Positions 25,335 through 35,462 of a DNA stretch of 37,556 nt are shown one piece after another. The first letter of the stretch is position 1; every line of letters starts with the position of its first letter. Source of the DNA: Candidatus Paceibacter sp. (GTDB taxonomy: Bacteria > Patescibacteriota > Patescibacteriia > DYGC01); assembly GCA_020724925.1 (NCBI GenBank), contig DYGC01000004.1, positions 1 through 37,556 on the forward strand, written 5' to 3'. The position numbers and the translations under genes are program-made. The notes beneath the pieces are model-generated. The model was not told where the DNA came from. It saw only the letters and a program-made list of their open reading frames with translations, and did not search any database.

Positions 25335-26228
25335 ATGATCACTCACGAAACTTCACTAAAATCGGAACAAACTCCACAAAACCAACTGGATTTGGAATTT
25401 GATTCGTTAGAAACGGAATTTTCCGGACACGACCGACTGCTAATGACCAGACAAATCATGGAAGAAATTTTTCGTCCTGACGTCAAAAAGACTTACCGCT
25501 GGTTTATTGAAAATGAAAAAGGCGAAATCGTTCCCAACAAAAATTATCCCAAAGAAAAATTTGCCGGTTCTTTGCAAAACAAAATGGCGCGTGCCGGCGG
25601 TCCACTCAAACATTTTTTATTACCGGATATCCCCGGCGGTAGCGGTGATTTACAAAGCATCCGCGAGGCTTATGATTCACGCAATCTTTACAAAAAAAGC
25701 GACCGACACCTTTTCATGAAAATCGGCCAAGGTGAAATGTGGGCCATCCCCCGCCAAGAAAATCCGTATTTGCTCGTTTCAATGTCCGAGTGTAGCACGC
25801 TAGTCGGCAAAACCACCGATAAATTGTTTGTCGCCCATATCAGCTTCTCACTAACGAAACAAGTCACTGAAACCGTCAAATTTATGCAAGCGCAAGGCGT
25901 TGAGATAAACAATATTTACGCCATTGCCTGCACCGGTACTTATCAAGAACAAAAAGCTCAACAAAATCATGAGCGACGCGCCACGCAAATCCAAGATTAT
26001 CTGGATTTGGGTTTGCCGCCACAAAACATCACTGAATTCTCTTATAATCTCGGGCCTGATGATGGACTGGGCCGATTTACCATGAAAAATCTCACAGAAA
26101 TTATTATTTGCAATGACGGAATTTTTAAATATTCTTTTGATTTGCTCAATGATCAATATGCGCCGGGAGCTTATCATCAAACTTTTGTGGAAGGTTCTTA
26201 TCGGGATGAAGAAATAATTACATTTTAA
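25335..26228 (+). CDS. Hypothetical protein
   Basis: Long ORF continuing a plus-strand gene cluster. Confidence 0.6.
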   Translation: MITHETSLKSEQTPQNQLDLEFDSLETEFSGHDRLLMTRQIMEEIFRPDVKKTYRWFIENEKGEIVPNKNYPKEKFAGSLQNKMARAGGPLKHFLLPDIPGGSGDLQSIREAYDSRNLYKKSDRHLFMKIGQGEMWAIPRQENPYLLVSMSECSTLVGKTTDKLFVAHISFSLTKQVTETVKFMQAQGVEINNIYAIACTGTYQEQKAQQNHERRATQIQDYLDLGLPPQNITEFSYNLGPDDGLGRFTMKNLTEIIICNDGIFKYSFDLLNDQYAPGAYHQTFVEGSYRDEEIITF

Positions 26229-26247
26229 TAATTAACAAAAACAAATT

Positions 26248-27030
26248 ATGTCAGAACAAAATTTTGGCGGAGAACAAAAAAATTTTAATGTGGAAATTCA
26301 AAAAATTACAGAAACCGTAAAAACAGAAGCTTCACGCGTTAAACAACTGGGAAATTGGCCGGCGTGGGTCGGCGAAGAATCTTTAACCGCCCGCATTCCG
26401 CAAAATAATGAAAAGCCCGCCCCCGGTTTTGATGCCGGCGTCGCTTGCGCTCTCAATTTAATTCCTGAAAACAAACAAAAATTGGCCTCAACATTACATG
26501 CTGCCTACACCCCCGAGGCGGTAACACAAATTCGTCAAGAAATTGAAAATATGAATGCCGATTCCGAAACCGCTTGGTGGTTGTCTGCCAGCAGTATTTG
26601 TGATGAAGGTGGCGTAAATCAAGAAAAGTTTATTAAACAAATCAATGATTTCACAAATTTAACAAAAAATCCTGAGCCCCGAAAACAAGCGGCGGAAAGC
26701 ATGCTGAATAATATCAAGCATTCCTTCGCTTTTAATTCCGAATTGGGTGACAATGTACCTTTCGGTAGCAAAGACGGTTGTATTCAAGCAGCCTATGTTG
26801 CCGGGCACAAATTCGGCGTGCAGTATGCGGAAAATTATGGACTGTATTTCATAGGTACCTATGAACCATCATTGGGTTTGGAAAATTTTGCATGGTCTAA
26901 TGAGAAAGACGAACAAGGACGCGCCAAAAGCGGACCGGTTTTCGGAAGCAAACAATTTGTAAAATGCGCCACCAAAGAGGAACTTAAAAATGCTTTGGAA
27001 GCAGTGAAAAAACAGTTGATCAATGAATAA
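26248..27030 (+). CDS. Hypothetical protein
   Basis: Long ORF 20 bp after the previous gene. Confidence 0.6.
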   Translation: MSEQNFGGEQKNFNVEIQKITETVKTEASRVKQLGNWPAWVGEESLTARIPQNNEKPAPGFDAGVACALNLIPENKQKLASTLHAAYTPEAVTQIRQEIENMNADSETAWWLSASSICDEGGVNQEKFIKQINDFTNLTKNPEPRKQAAESMLNNIKHSFAFNSELGDNVPFGSKDGCIQAAYVAGHKFGVQYAENYGLYFIGTYEPSLGLENFAWSNEKDEQGRAKSGPVFGSKQFVKCATKEELKNALEAVKKQLINE

Positions 27031-27035
27031 AAAAA

Positions 27036-27053
27036 ATCGGACCTAAATCCGAT
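27036..27053 (-). terminator. Terminator for the minus-strand gene 27090-27320
   Basis: ATCGGA-CCTAAA-TCCGAT with a T-run on the minus-strand side. Confidence 0.6.
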
Positions 27054-27089
27054 ATGATAAACATTTTTGCCGATTTGCCGAGCCGGTGT

Positions 27090-27320
27090 TTACTTTTTGA
27101 TTTGCTCCAGCTCTTCGCGGTGATAGGCGGCGATGCTGCCGTCCTCGTGCTTGACCCACCAGAGCGAACCACTGTGCTCCGGCACCTGGCCATCCACCTT
27201 GCCGACGACGCCCTTTTTGCGCGTCTGCATATAGTTAGGGTGGACGTTCATCCAGCCGGTGTCGTCAAACAACTTCACCACCTGGACCTGCATTCCGTCG
27301 TCAATACGCCGTTTTCCCAT
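27090..27320 (-). CDS. Small hypothetical protein (MGKRRIDDGMQVQVVKLFDDTGW...)
   Basis: Strong GAAGGAGGGATTTTG Shine-Dalgarno context upstream of ATG; the overlapping plus-strand ORF is less plausible. Confidence 0.6.
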   Translation of the reverse strand: MGKRRIDDGMQVQVVKLFDDTGWMNVHPNYMQTRKKGVVGKVDGQVPEHSGSLWWVKHEDGSIAAYHREELEQIKK

Positions 27321-27506
27321 CAAAATCCCTCCTTCTGAGACACTTGGTCTCGGCTAAAGAACTGCTGATATTTAACCCCGTTTTTAGAAGAAAGTCAATC
27401 TTGAAATTAGCTAACCATAGGCTTTTTTTATTTTATAAATATGCTACAATAATAGTTATAAAATAGTTTTCCAAACTAATAAAAATTTTAATTAAAAACA
27501 AGTTCT

Positions 27507-30287
27507 ATGAACACAAACACGAAAGGACTTTTAAAAAGTCTTTTGCTGGTTGGCGCTTTTATTTTAATGAGCGTCTTACCGGCCAATGCCTTGATTCTCC
27601 AATGGAATTTGACCTATTACTCCGGTGATCACGGCGTGATTGTCGGTGATGGCAGTCAAACTGTTTTGGATGGTAACGACGGCACCCCGGTTGGTGTCAC
27701 CGCCGACGCCGATTATTTCTTTTATCGTTGGTCTGACGGTATTACCGACAACCCACGCACCGACTTGGCGGTCACGGAAGATATCACCGTCACAGCCGAA
27801 TATTTATTACTCGCTCCGACCAGCGTTTACGTTGATGATGATTATTTTGACGGTGGCGCCAATGACGGTCACATCTGGGGCTATGATGCTTTTGACAATA
27901 TCCCGGACGGCGTCTCCAGCGTAGCGGAAAATGGCACGGTTTACGTGGCTGCCGGCGCTTATGAATATACATCTGAAATTGGAATTTCAACTCCCGGCGT
28001 GACTGTTACCGGCCCGACTCCGGTGGACATGGAAGCTTTACCGGCCGTCAAAAATTATGATTGCGGCCGAGTCTTTAATATTACCGCCAACGAAGTCAGT
28101 ATTATCGGTTTAAAATTGGAACAAACCGACGATATGTATAATTACTGTTATAATTCACCGGTTGTCCGTGTCGGCTTGGTTACCGATACCACCATTGAAA
28201 GCAACGAAATCGCCGGTGGTTATGTCGGTATTGCCAACTATTACGAAGGTGGTGACAGTATCATTTCCAACAATATCATTCACGATAATGACCAATACGG
28301 CATTGTGATTTGGCAAGGTGCGCATAGTATCAGCGGCAACGAAATCAGCAACAACAGTTGGGGTATCGGCATGGCCTGCGGACCGGATGGTTGTGGCAGC
28401 AATTATAACTTGAGCGGTACCACCATTTCCAACAATAACATTTACGGTCACTCCCAAGGGGGTATCCAATACTCCGCCGGTGACCAAGCGGCGACCGTCA
28501 CCATCGGTCCCAACAATGATATTCATGATCAATTGGATAACATTGCCATTTTGACCAATGCTAATAATTTGTCCATTACCGGTAACAAAATTCACGACAG
28601 CATTAATATCACAACCGGTTTGCATATTGAAAACAACGAAGGCATTGTCAATGCCAAAAACAACTGGTGGGGTTCTGATAGTGGTCCAAATATTTCGGGC
28701 GTCTGGGCCGGTTCCGGCGACACCATCACTCCTCCCGATGCCGATACTTCCGTTTTTTATCGTCCATTCTGCACCGTGGAAGATTGCAGTGAAGCCAGTA
28801 CTTTGGAAATTGATCCGACCGCTTTAGAAGATAATTTCACTTCCGGCACGTTCGCGATTGTCGGGGATGATTATACCAACACCAGCCAAATTATGGTGAC
28901 CGAAGAGTTGACCATTGCCGTCACCGATGGCGATGGCACCAGCAAAGTTATTTTACCGAGTGGCACCATTATCACTAAAATCGGCGGCGGTAATATTGAT
29001 GGTTCACTATTGGAAGCCAGCGAATTGGACGAAGCTACCGTTACCGGCTTAGCCAGTGGCGACGTGGTTTACGGCGCTTTAAACTGGGGTATTCCGAGTT
29101 TAGGTTTGGAATTCTCCACCCCGATTACCATCAGCATTTATGTGGGAACTGATTTATACAATCAAACTTTGGCCATTAAACGTAGCACCGATGGTGTCAC
29201 TTGGACTTCCACCGGTATCGTCGCTCCGGCCGAGTGCGTCGTTGATATTGATGGCATGTGCACTTTCCAAGCGACCAAAGCCTCTTCCTATGTCGGTTAT
29301 GATGAATATGAAATGGAAGAAACACAACATGGCAACACCGGTTCCATCAGTTTAACTTACAACAACCCCACGCCTACCGGTGACGGCGAAACCAGCCAAA
29401 CTGTCGGAATGGGACAAAGCGTGTCTGTCGGTACTTTATCCACCGAAGGTTTGAACTTGTTCACCTATGTTGATTCGGTCGCTCATTTTAAGGCTTTACA
29501 CAGCAGCACTTATACTTATGGCGAACACACCATGACAATTACCGGTTTGGATATGGCGCAACAAATTGTCAGCTTCAAGATTGAGTCTGATCCGCAATAC
29601 TTCTCCTTGACTTTGGGCAATGAAACGCAAGTTGATTTGGATGGTGATAATATCAAAGACATTAAAGTCAAATTCAGCGCGTTGAGTGTAAACCGCATTG
29701 AAATGACTTTGAAATCCCTTTTGACCAAGACCGGCACCGTCAACGGTGACACTACTACCCCAACACAAACAAAATTGTGTGCTTATACTTTCACTCGTGA
29801 TTTGAGTGCCGGTATGAGTGGCGCTGATGTCAAAGAATTACAAAAATGTTTAAATTCCATTGGTTATACTTTGGCTGCCAGTGGCGCCGCCTCCCCGGGT
29901 TGGGAAACTTCCTTCTTCGGCAGTTTGACCAAAGCCGGAATCACGCGCTTCCAACAAGCCAACGGCTTGACCGTGAACGGCATGCTGGACGCCGCCACCC
30001 GTGCTAAACTTAACGGCCCGAGTGTCGCTCCGACCACGCCCACCGGTAAATATATGTTTACTCGCAATTTATATTTGGGCATGAGCGGTGATGATATTAA
30101 AGAATTGCAAAAACTCTTGAATAACAAAGGATACCAAGTCGCTAGTGTCGGAGCCGGTTCTCCTGGCAACGAAACTATGTTCTATGGTTATGCCACCCGC
30201 GCCGCTGTCATGAAATTCCAAAGTGCCAATGGCATCAGCCCGGTCGGCTATGTCGGTGCTTTAACCAGAGCGTCCTTGAACAAATAA
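27507..30287 (+). CDS. Secreted right-handed beta-helix surface protein with two C-terminal peptidoglycan-binding (PG_binding_1) domains
   Basis: Signal peptide; NosD-like N-rich parallel beta-helix repeats (SIISNNIIHDNDQYGIVIWQGAHSISGNEISNNSWG); GMSGADVKELQKCLNSIGY...FGSLTKAGITRFQQANGLTVNGMLDAATRAKL, repeated. Confidence 0.85.
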   Translation: MNTNTKGLLKSLLLVGAFILMSVLPANALILQWNLTYYSGDHGVIVGDGSQTVLDGNDGTPVGVTADADYFFYRWSDGITDNPRTDLAVTEDITVTAEYLLLAPTSVYVDDDYFDGGANDGHIWGYDAFDNIPDGVSSVAENGTVYVAAGAYEYTSEIGISTPGVTVTGPTPVDMEALPAVKNYDCGRVFNITANEVSIIGLKLEQTDDMYNYCYNSPVVRVGLVTDTTIESNEIAGGYVGIANYYEGGDSIISNNIIHDNDQYGIVIWQGAHSISGNEISNNSWGIGMACGPDGCGSNYNLSGTTISNNNIYGHSQGGIQYSAGDQAATVTIGPNNDIHDQLDNIAILTNANNLSITGNKIHDSINITTGLHIENNEGIVNAKNNWWGSDSGPNISGVWAGSGDTITPPDADTSVFYRPFCTVEDCSEASTLEIDPTALEDNFTSGTFAIVGDDYTNTSQIMVTEELTIAVTDGDGTSKVILPSGTIITKIGGGNIDGSLLEASELDEATVTGLASGDVVYGALNWGIPSLGLEFSTPITISIYVGTDLYNQTLAIKRSTDGVTWTSTGIVAPAECVVDIDGMCTFQATKASSYVGYDEYEMEETQHGNTGSISLTYNNPTPTGDGETSQTVGMGQSVSVGTLSTEGLNLFTYVDSVAHFKALHSSTYTYGEHTMTITGLDMAQQIVSFKIESDPQYFSLTLGNETQVDLDGDNIKDIKVKFSALSVNRIEMTLKSLLTKTGTVNGDTTTPTQTKLCAYTFTRDLSAGMSGADVKELQKCLNSIGYTLAASGAASPGWETSFFGSLTKAGITRFQQANGLTVNGMLDAATRAKLNGPSVAPTTPTGKYMFTRNLYLGMSGDDIKELQKLLNNKGYQVASVGAGSPGNETMFYGYATRAAVMKFQSANGISPVGYVGALTRASLNK

Positions 30288-30306
30288 TAGAAAAATAGGA
30301 ATATTG

Positions 30307-30349
30307 AAAGCGCCCGGTTTGACAAAATGTCAAACCGGGCGCTTTTCAT
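30307..30349 (+). terminator. Rho-independent terminator
   Basis: 18-bp perfect stem AAAGCGCCCGGTTTGACA-AAA-TGTCAAACCGGGCGCTTT plus T-tract. Confidence 0.9.
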
Positions 30350-30423
30350 AAAAATCCTTAAAACCTTCATAAATATAAATAAAGGTGTTATAATAAAAAG
30401 GCAATTATTTAATCAAAAAACAT

Positions 30424-30750
30424 ATGATCGCCATGAAACCAATAATTCCTGAAAGACCGGAAATACCTCCTTTTACTGGGCCAAAGAGAATTCCTACTCA
30501 AGCACCGATTGAATTGGCGGTGCGTGCCAACCTTAGCAACGAACAATTCCAAGAACTAGCCAATCAACCGCCTTCACAATTACAATCACGAGAATTTCAA
30601 GCAAAACTTAAAAGCTATAATATTCCTTTTAACCAAGGAGAAATCTTTATCAAAGTTGATGGTATTATAAAAAAAATGAATACTGATGAAAATGATTTTG
30701 GTACCACCAGCCGAAATCTATTACCAAGCAAACCAAAAAATATTTTGTAA
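30424..30750 (+). CDS. Hypothetical protein
   Basis: 108-aa ORF between a terminator and the next plus-strand gene. Confidence 0.5.
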   Translation: MIAMKPIIPERPEIPPFTGPKRIPTQAPIELAVRANLSNEQFQELANQPPSQLQSREFQAKLKSYNIPFNQGEIFIKVDGIIKKMNTDENDFGTTSRNLLPSKPKNIL

Positions 30751-30773
30751 ATAAATTTTTAATAAAAATTTTT

Positions 30774-31508
30774 ATGGAAAATCAAAATCAAACTCCTTGT
30801 ACTTGCGGTCTTACCGGCAAGTGTGAATGCGGAGAAACTTGTACCTGTGGAACAATTTGTCAAAAATGTGGACGCAAATGTTGTTTTTGTTCAACCGGTG
30901 CTTGCAACAAAAAAAATGTTTGTTTCACCTTAATTCTTCTAATTGTTATTGCAGTATTATTGGGAACAGCTGCTTTGTATTTTTATTTTCAAAGCAAAAA
31001 CTCCAATGATAATTATATTCCTCCGGAAATCAACATCAACGCTTCTGATGATTATGAGATTCCCGGGGAAGAAGACACTACTGAAAACCCAATTATTGAA
31101 GAAGAAAGTGAAGAAGAAATCCTTGATGAAGAACCATTACCACTTAATGATGCCCCAGCCGCAATTTTCTACAACAACAACGACTATGGTTTTGCTTTAA
31201 CCTTACCTAGTAGCTGGACCGGCTACATTGCAACTGAAAGAACTTTAAGTTGGGGTGCCCCGGTTGGTGATAGCAACTCTCTTGATTTTGGTTTTACGGC
31301 TCAAGATTCTATTTTTAATATTAGTATTTTTACTCTTGGACAATGGACTGACTTACAAAGCATGGAAGGCCCTTTACCTGGATATTTAGGAGAAAACAGC
31401 CAATATGTTTTTGCCTATGATACTGCCCAATTTGCTGCCAACGCCGACATGAGTACTCGTCGCACCGAAGTTGCTGGCATTGTCGGGACTTTCCGCACTC
31501 TTCCCTAA
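30774..31508 (+). CDS. Membrane-anchored protein with Cys-rich N-terminus
   Basis: CTCGLTGKCECGETCTCGTICQKCGRKCCFC then a TM helix VCFTLILLIVIAVLLGTAALYFYF and an acidic linker. Confidence 0.7.
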   Translation: MENQNQTPCTCGLTGKCECGETCTCGTICQKCGRKCCFCSTGACNKKNVCFTLILLIVIAVLLGTAALYFYFQSKNSNDNYIPPEININASDDYEIPGEEDTTENPIIEEESEEEILDEEPLPLNDAPAAIFYNNNDYGFALTLPSSWTGYIATERTLSWGAPVGDSNSLDFGFTAQDSIFNISIFTLGQWTDLQSMEGPLPGYLGENSQYVFAYDTAQFAANADMSTRRTEVAGIVGTFRTLP

Positions 31509-31531
31509 TAATTCAATATCATAAAAAAAAT

Positions 31532-32062
31532 ATGAAAAAAATATTAATTTTATCGGTTTTTGCCTTATCAATTTTAAGTTTAAGTGCTTGCGGAAAAGAA
31601 GAAACACCGGTTCAATCGATCGGTGATATTCCCACTGACACTGCTGCCACGATTGAAACCACTACTACTGATCCACGCGATAATGATTGCCCGGCAATTT
31701 GTGAAACCGCCCTTCCAAAATGCACCAGTTTAACGGAAAATGATTGTTTATATAAATGTCAAAATGCCACCAATGTTGAAAAAGCTTGTTTGAAAAATTT
31801 TAAAACCTGCGATGAACTAGCTCGTAACTGTCGACAACCCGGTAATAACGAAACCGAAACAAGCTCTGAAAATAATTGCCCAGCCGCTTGTAATAACTAT
31901 GTTTTAAAATGCATTTCTCAAGTCCCCAGTGCCACTGAAGCCTTAGAAAAAGATGCTTATAACTCCTGCATGGGCGAATGTGCCAAGTGGGACAATGAAA
32001 AAATTAACTGTATGTCAATTTCCCCATCCTGCGAGGGTTTTACCACACAATGCGATTTATAA
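31532..32062 (+). CDS. Putative Cys-rich lipoprotein
   Basis: MKKILILSVFALSILSLSAC lipobox; many CxxxC pairs. Confidence 0.75.
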   Translation: MKKILILSVFALSILSLSACGKEETPVQSIGDIPTDTAATIETTTTDPRDNDCPAICETALPKCTSLTENDCLYKCQNATNVEKACLKNFKTCDELARNCRQPGNNETETSSENNCPAACNNYVLKCISQVPSATEALEKDAYNSCMGECAKWDNEKINCMSISPSCEGFTTQCDL

Positions 32063-32063
32063 T

Positions 32064-32096
32064 GTCATCCTGGAAAAAATTTTTATCCAGGATCTC
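32064..32096. repeat. REP-like palindrome (GTCATCCTGG...CCAGGATCTCGC)
   Basis: ATCCTGGA(aaaaattttta)TCCAGGAT; same style as 37461-37487. Confidence 0.6.
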
Positions 32097-32153
32097 GCCT
32101 ACGGCATCAATAATATTAATATCAGATTATTTTTAACTTTCTAAAATAAAATT

Positions 32154-33110
32154 ATGTTGATTTACGCACTCTTCGCGCTCGGTTTTCCATTGCTATTAAA
32201 AGGAGCGGATTTATTGGTGGATGGTTCTGTTTCCATCGCTAAAAAATTTAATATTTCCAACATTGTCATCGGTTTGACGATTATTGCTTTCGGCACATCC
32301 TTGCCTGAGTTGGTGGTTAACGTGATGGCCGGTTTAAGCGGTAGCAATGAGTTGGCGATTGGTAACATTTTGGGAAGCAATATCGCTAATATTTTATTGA
32401 TTCTCGGAGTTTCTGCCTTGATTTATCCTTTAATGACGCAAAAAAATACCATTTGGAAAGAAATCCCTTTTAGTTTATTGGCAATTCTCGTTTTGGGAGT
32501 CTTAGTAAATGACCAAATGATTGACGGCGCGCCTTTGTCAATTTTGAGCCGAATTGATGGTTTTGTCTTATTGGCATTCTTTCTTATTTTCTTCTATTAC
32601 ATTATCAGCATCAGCAAAGGAAACAAATCCACTGACAATAGTGACATGAAACAACTATCATCAATAAGATCAATTGTTTATATTATTTTGGGTTTACTGG
32701 GATTAATGTTTGGCGGCAAATGGGTGGTGGACGGTGCCGTGGCGATTGCGACCGCTTTAAATGTCAGCGAATCTTTAATCGGGTTAACAATCGTGGCTAT
32801 CGGAACGTCCCTACCGGAACTCGCGACCTCGGCGGTGGCGGCTTACAAAAAACAAACCGATATTGCCATCGGTAATGTTGTCGGCTCCAATATTTTTAAT
32901 ATTTTCTGGATTTTGGGCGTGGGCGCTTTAATCAATCCGATTGTTTTCACCACCAAATCCAACTTGGATATCGCAATGGTTATCTTAGCGACTGTGTTGT
33001 TGTTCGCCATTATGTTTATTGGTAAAAAACGCGTTGTGGAAAAATGGCAAGGCGGAATGTTCGTGGCGATTTACGTCGCTTACGTGATATTTTTAATTTT
33101 TAACCAATAA
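32154..33110 (+). CDS. Calcium/sodium antiporter (CaCA family, YrbG-like)
   Basis: Duplicated motifs IVIGLTIIAFGTSLPELVVNVMA...AIGNILGSNIANILLILG and LIGLTIVAIGTSLPELATSAVA...AIGNVVGSNIFNIFWILG. Confidence 0.95.
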   Translation: MLIYALFALGFPLLLKGADLLVDGSVSIAKKFNISNIVIGLTIIAFGTSLPELVVNVMAGLSGSNELAIGNILGSNIANILLILGVSALIYPLMTQKNTIWKEIPFSLLAILVLGVLVNDQMIDGAPLSILSRIDGFVLLAFFLIFFYYIISISKGNKSTDNSDMKQLSSIRSIVYIILGLLGLMFGGKWVVDGAVAIATALNVSESLIGLTIVAIGTSLPELATSAVAAYKKQTDIAIGNVVGSNIFNIFWILGVGALINPIVFTTKSNLDIAMVILATVLLFAIMFIGKKRVVEKWQGGMFVAIYVAYVIFLIFNQ

Positions 33111-33229
33111 CAATCACCTACCGATTTTTATTGACAAATATAATCAAATAGAATCATCTTTCATCATCTTCCTAATCATAGTAAGCCGCTTCGCGCTCAC
33201 GCGCTTTCGCGGGAGAACTCACAGTGGTC

Positions 33230-33255
33230 AAAAAAAGGAGAGCGCGCGGCTCTCC
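33230..33255 (-). terminator. Terminator for the minus-strand gene 33264-33665
   Basis: On the minus strand GGAGAGC-CGCGC-GCTCTCC then TTTTTTT. Confidence 0.75.
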
Positions 33256-33263
33256 CGTGAGAA

Positions 33264-33665
33264 TCAGAACAAAAAGTCTTTCAGTTCCCTGAAATTGGGA
33301 ATTTGTTTGGCGTAACGCTGGAAGTCAAGATTGACGGCGCGTGGCCATTCAGCAGGAATGAAATCCCCGCGTGCCACGATCACACCCTCCAGGCAAGCGT
33401 GAAAACGCGCCACTCTGACCTTGTGCGAATCACACCAAAAGACTGTCTTGGCGATACGCACTTTTTCGTGGCGATTCCAAAGATGTTGAAAACGCTGCTG
33501 ACTGATCAACTCCTTCGGACCGCCATCAATTTGACGATAATACATCGCTCCTTCCTGAATCAATTTGACCAATTGATCTTTTTCTTTGTAAAGACCAATC
33601 GTCACGTCATGGACAGGCGTGGCGCAGTCCGGCACCTTTTGCAAAAACACTGTTTGTTTTTTCAT
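33264..33665 (-). CDS. Hypothetical protein
   Basis: 133-aa ORF with upstream GGAGGG and downstream terminator; the plus-strand overlapping ORF lacks such signals. Confidence 0.6.
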   Translation of the reverse strand: MKKQTVFLQKVPDCATPVHDVTIGLYKEKDQLVKLIQEGAMYYRQIDGGPKELISQQRFQHLWNRHEKVRIAKTVFWCDSHKVRVARFHACLEGVIVARGDFIPAEWPRAVNLDFQRYAKQIPNFRELKDFLF

Positions 33666-33756
33666 CTATTTACCTACCCTCCTTTTCCGGATTTCTAACA
33701 ATACTCTCCTAAAATAAAAAAAGCAAGCTCATTTGAACAGCATTTTTATTCAAAAA

Positions 33757-34263
33757 TTAAACAAAAAACCTCAAATAATACAAAGCGATTGCTGCCGCTG
33801 ACGCCACGTTCAATGATTCTTTAATGCCGTGCATTGGCAAATGACAAATCAAATCGCTGCGTTGCAACAAACTTTGCGAAACGCCCGTCACTTCGTTCCC
33901 CACAATTAATGCTAACGGATATTTTAAACGCTTCGCACTGGAACGGATATCAATACTATCTTTATTATATTCTAAAGAGACTACAAAATAACCTTGTTTT
34001 TTTAATTTATCCACCAAACGCCAAGCCGATTTACAATACTCCCAGGGTACTGATTGATTAGCCCCCAACGCCACTTTCGCCATTTTGGGATGTTCGGGGG
34101 TGGCGGTCCAACCGGTGATATAAATTTTGTTGATGGCGGCGCAATCGCCCGTTCTAAACATTGATCCGACATTATAAACCGAACGAATATTCGGTAAAAT
34201 CACCACCATTTCTTTTTTCAATAATGATTCGCGGGTGGCCGCGCTTTTTTTATTTTTCATCAT
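33757..34263 (-). CDS. SpoU/TrmH-family RNA 2'-O-methyltransferase
   Basis: LPNIRSVYNVGSMFRTGDCAAINKIYITGWT; LIVGNEVTGVSQSLL; HLPMHGIKESLNVASAAAIALY. Confidence 0.93.
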   Translation of the reverse strand: MMKNKKSAATRESLLKKEMVVILPNIRSVYNVGSMFRTGDCAAINKIYITGWTATPEHPKMAKVALGANQSVPWEYCKSAWRLVDKLKKQGYFVVSLEYNKDSIDIRSSAKRLKYPLALIVGNEVTGVSQSLLQRSDLICHLPMHGIKESLNVASAAAIALYYLRFFV

Positions 34264-35458
34264 AAGCGTTCAAATCATATTGATAAATTTGCGCCCGCGC
34301 CATAATATCATCCAATAAAGTATTCAGTTCTAAATTACTTTCCAAGGCCAAAACTTCCGCCAATTTTGATTTGGTATGAGGATGGGCAGACACCAACAAA
34401 GAACAACAATCGCCATAAGGTAAAATTGATGTTTCATAAGTACCGAAACGATTGGCCAACTGCACAATTTCCGTTTTATTTAAACCGATCAACGGTGAAA
34501 AAATCGGCAAATTCACCGCTTCATAAATTGTCTTAATATTATCCAAAGTTTGTGAAGCGACCTGAGACAAGCTATCACCGGTAATAATCGCTTTAGCGTT
34601 GATTTTGAGGGCCAGACGCTCGGCCAAACACAACATCTGACGTTTGTAAATAATCATTCGGTAATCCGAGGGAACACTTTGAATAATCGCTTTTTGCAAA
34701 TCATCAAACGGTAAAATATACAAAGTGATGCGGCTGTGCAAAGCCAGCAAGTTTTTCGCCAATTGCTGAATTTTATCCTGCACGGCGTCCTTATTGATAC
34801 TTTGATTTTGGCAATGACACAAAACCACTTCAGCGCCGCGCTTCATCAATAATACGGCCGCCACCGGACTGTCAATTCCTCCGGACAACAAAGCCACCAC
34901 CCGCCCGGCCGTACCCACCGGCAAACCACCGATTCCTTCCCGCCGCTCCCGCGCAATCAATAATTTTTGATCTCGGGCCACAATTTGCAAATTCCAATCC
35001 GGATGATGCAAATCCACGCGCAAACCGGCATAAGCGTCCAAAATCCAGCCACCCAATTGGGCATTCATTTCCATGGATGGAACCGGCAAATATTTATCAG
35101 CGCGCCGCGAAGTAACGCGAAAAGTTTTAATCAAAGGATGATTTTGTAAATATTGTTCAATCCAAGTCATTAAATTTTCTTTGGCAGCATAAAAATCATT
35201 ATTAAAATCCAAAACATCACTCAGAACCGCGTGATTAACGCCCGGTACCAAAATGATTTTAGACATCAAAAATTCCAAATCCACGTTTTCCGGCAACTCA
35301 ATTTGAAAATGCGAACCCTGAAATGTCAAAAAATTGACATTGATTTTCCATGCCCGTAAAAATCCGTTCAAATTGTATCTTAATTGCTTGATGAATTTCT
35401 TTTTGTTACGCCCTTTGAGCGCGATTTCATCATAAAACAAACTGATTACTGATGTCAT
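34250..35458 (-). CDS. thiI: tRNA 4-thiouridine synthetase ThiI
   Basis: N-terminal ferredoxin-like/THUMP region; PP-loop LLSGGIDSPVAAVLLMKRG; ITGDSLSQVASQTLDNI; IGLNKTEIVQLANRFGTYE. Confidence 0.94.
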   Translation of the reverse strand: MTSVISLFYDEIALKGRNKKKFIKQLRYNLNGFLRAWKINVNFLTFQGSHFQIELPENVDLEFLMSKIILVPGVNHAVLSDVLDFNNDFYAAKENLMTWIEQYLQNHPLIKTFRVTSRRADKYLPVPSMEMNAQLGGWILDAYAGLRVDLHHPDWNLQIVARDQKLLIARERREGIGGLPVGTAGRVVALLSGGIDSPVAAVLLMKRGAEVVLCHCQNQSINKDAVQDKIQQLAKNLLALHSRITLYILPFDDLQKAIIQSVPSDYRMIIYKRQMLCLAERLALKINAKAIITGDSLSQVASQTLDNIKTIYEAVNLPIFSPLIGLNKTEIVQLANRFGTYETSILPYGDCCSLLVSAHPHTKSKLAEVLALESNLELNTLLDDIMARAQIYQYDLNAYDEK

Positions 35459-35462
35459 AAAA

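Noticed and set aside
27054-27338. 94-aa plus-strand ORF
   Set aside because: Antisense to the minus-strand ORF 27090-27320, which has a strong Shine-Dalgarno and terminator.
28155-28625. 156-aa minus-strand ORF rich in N/I/V
   Set aside because: Mirror frame of the repetitive beta-helix coding region; compositional artefact.
33303-33698. 131-aa plus-strand ORF
   Set aside because: Antisense to 33264-33665, which has an SD sequence and a downstream terminator.
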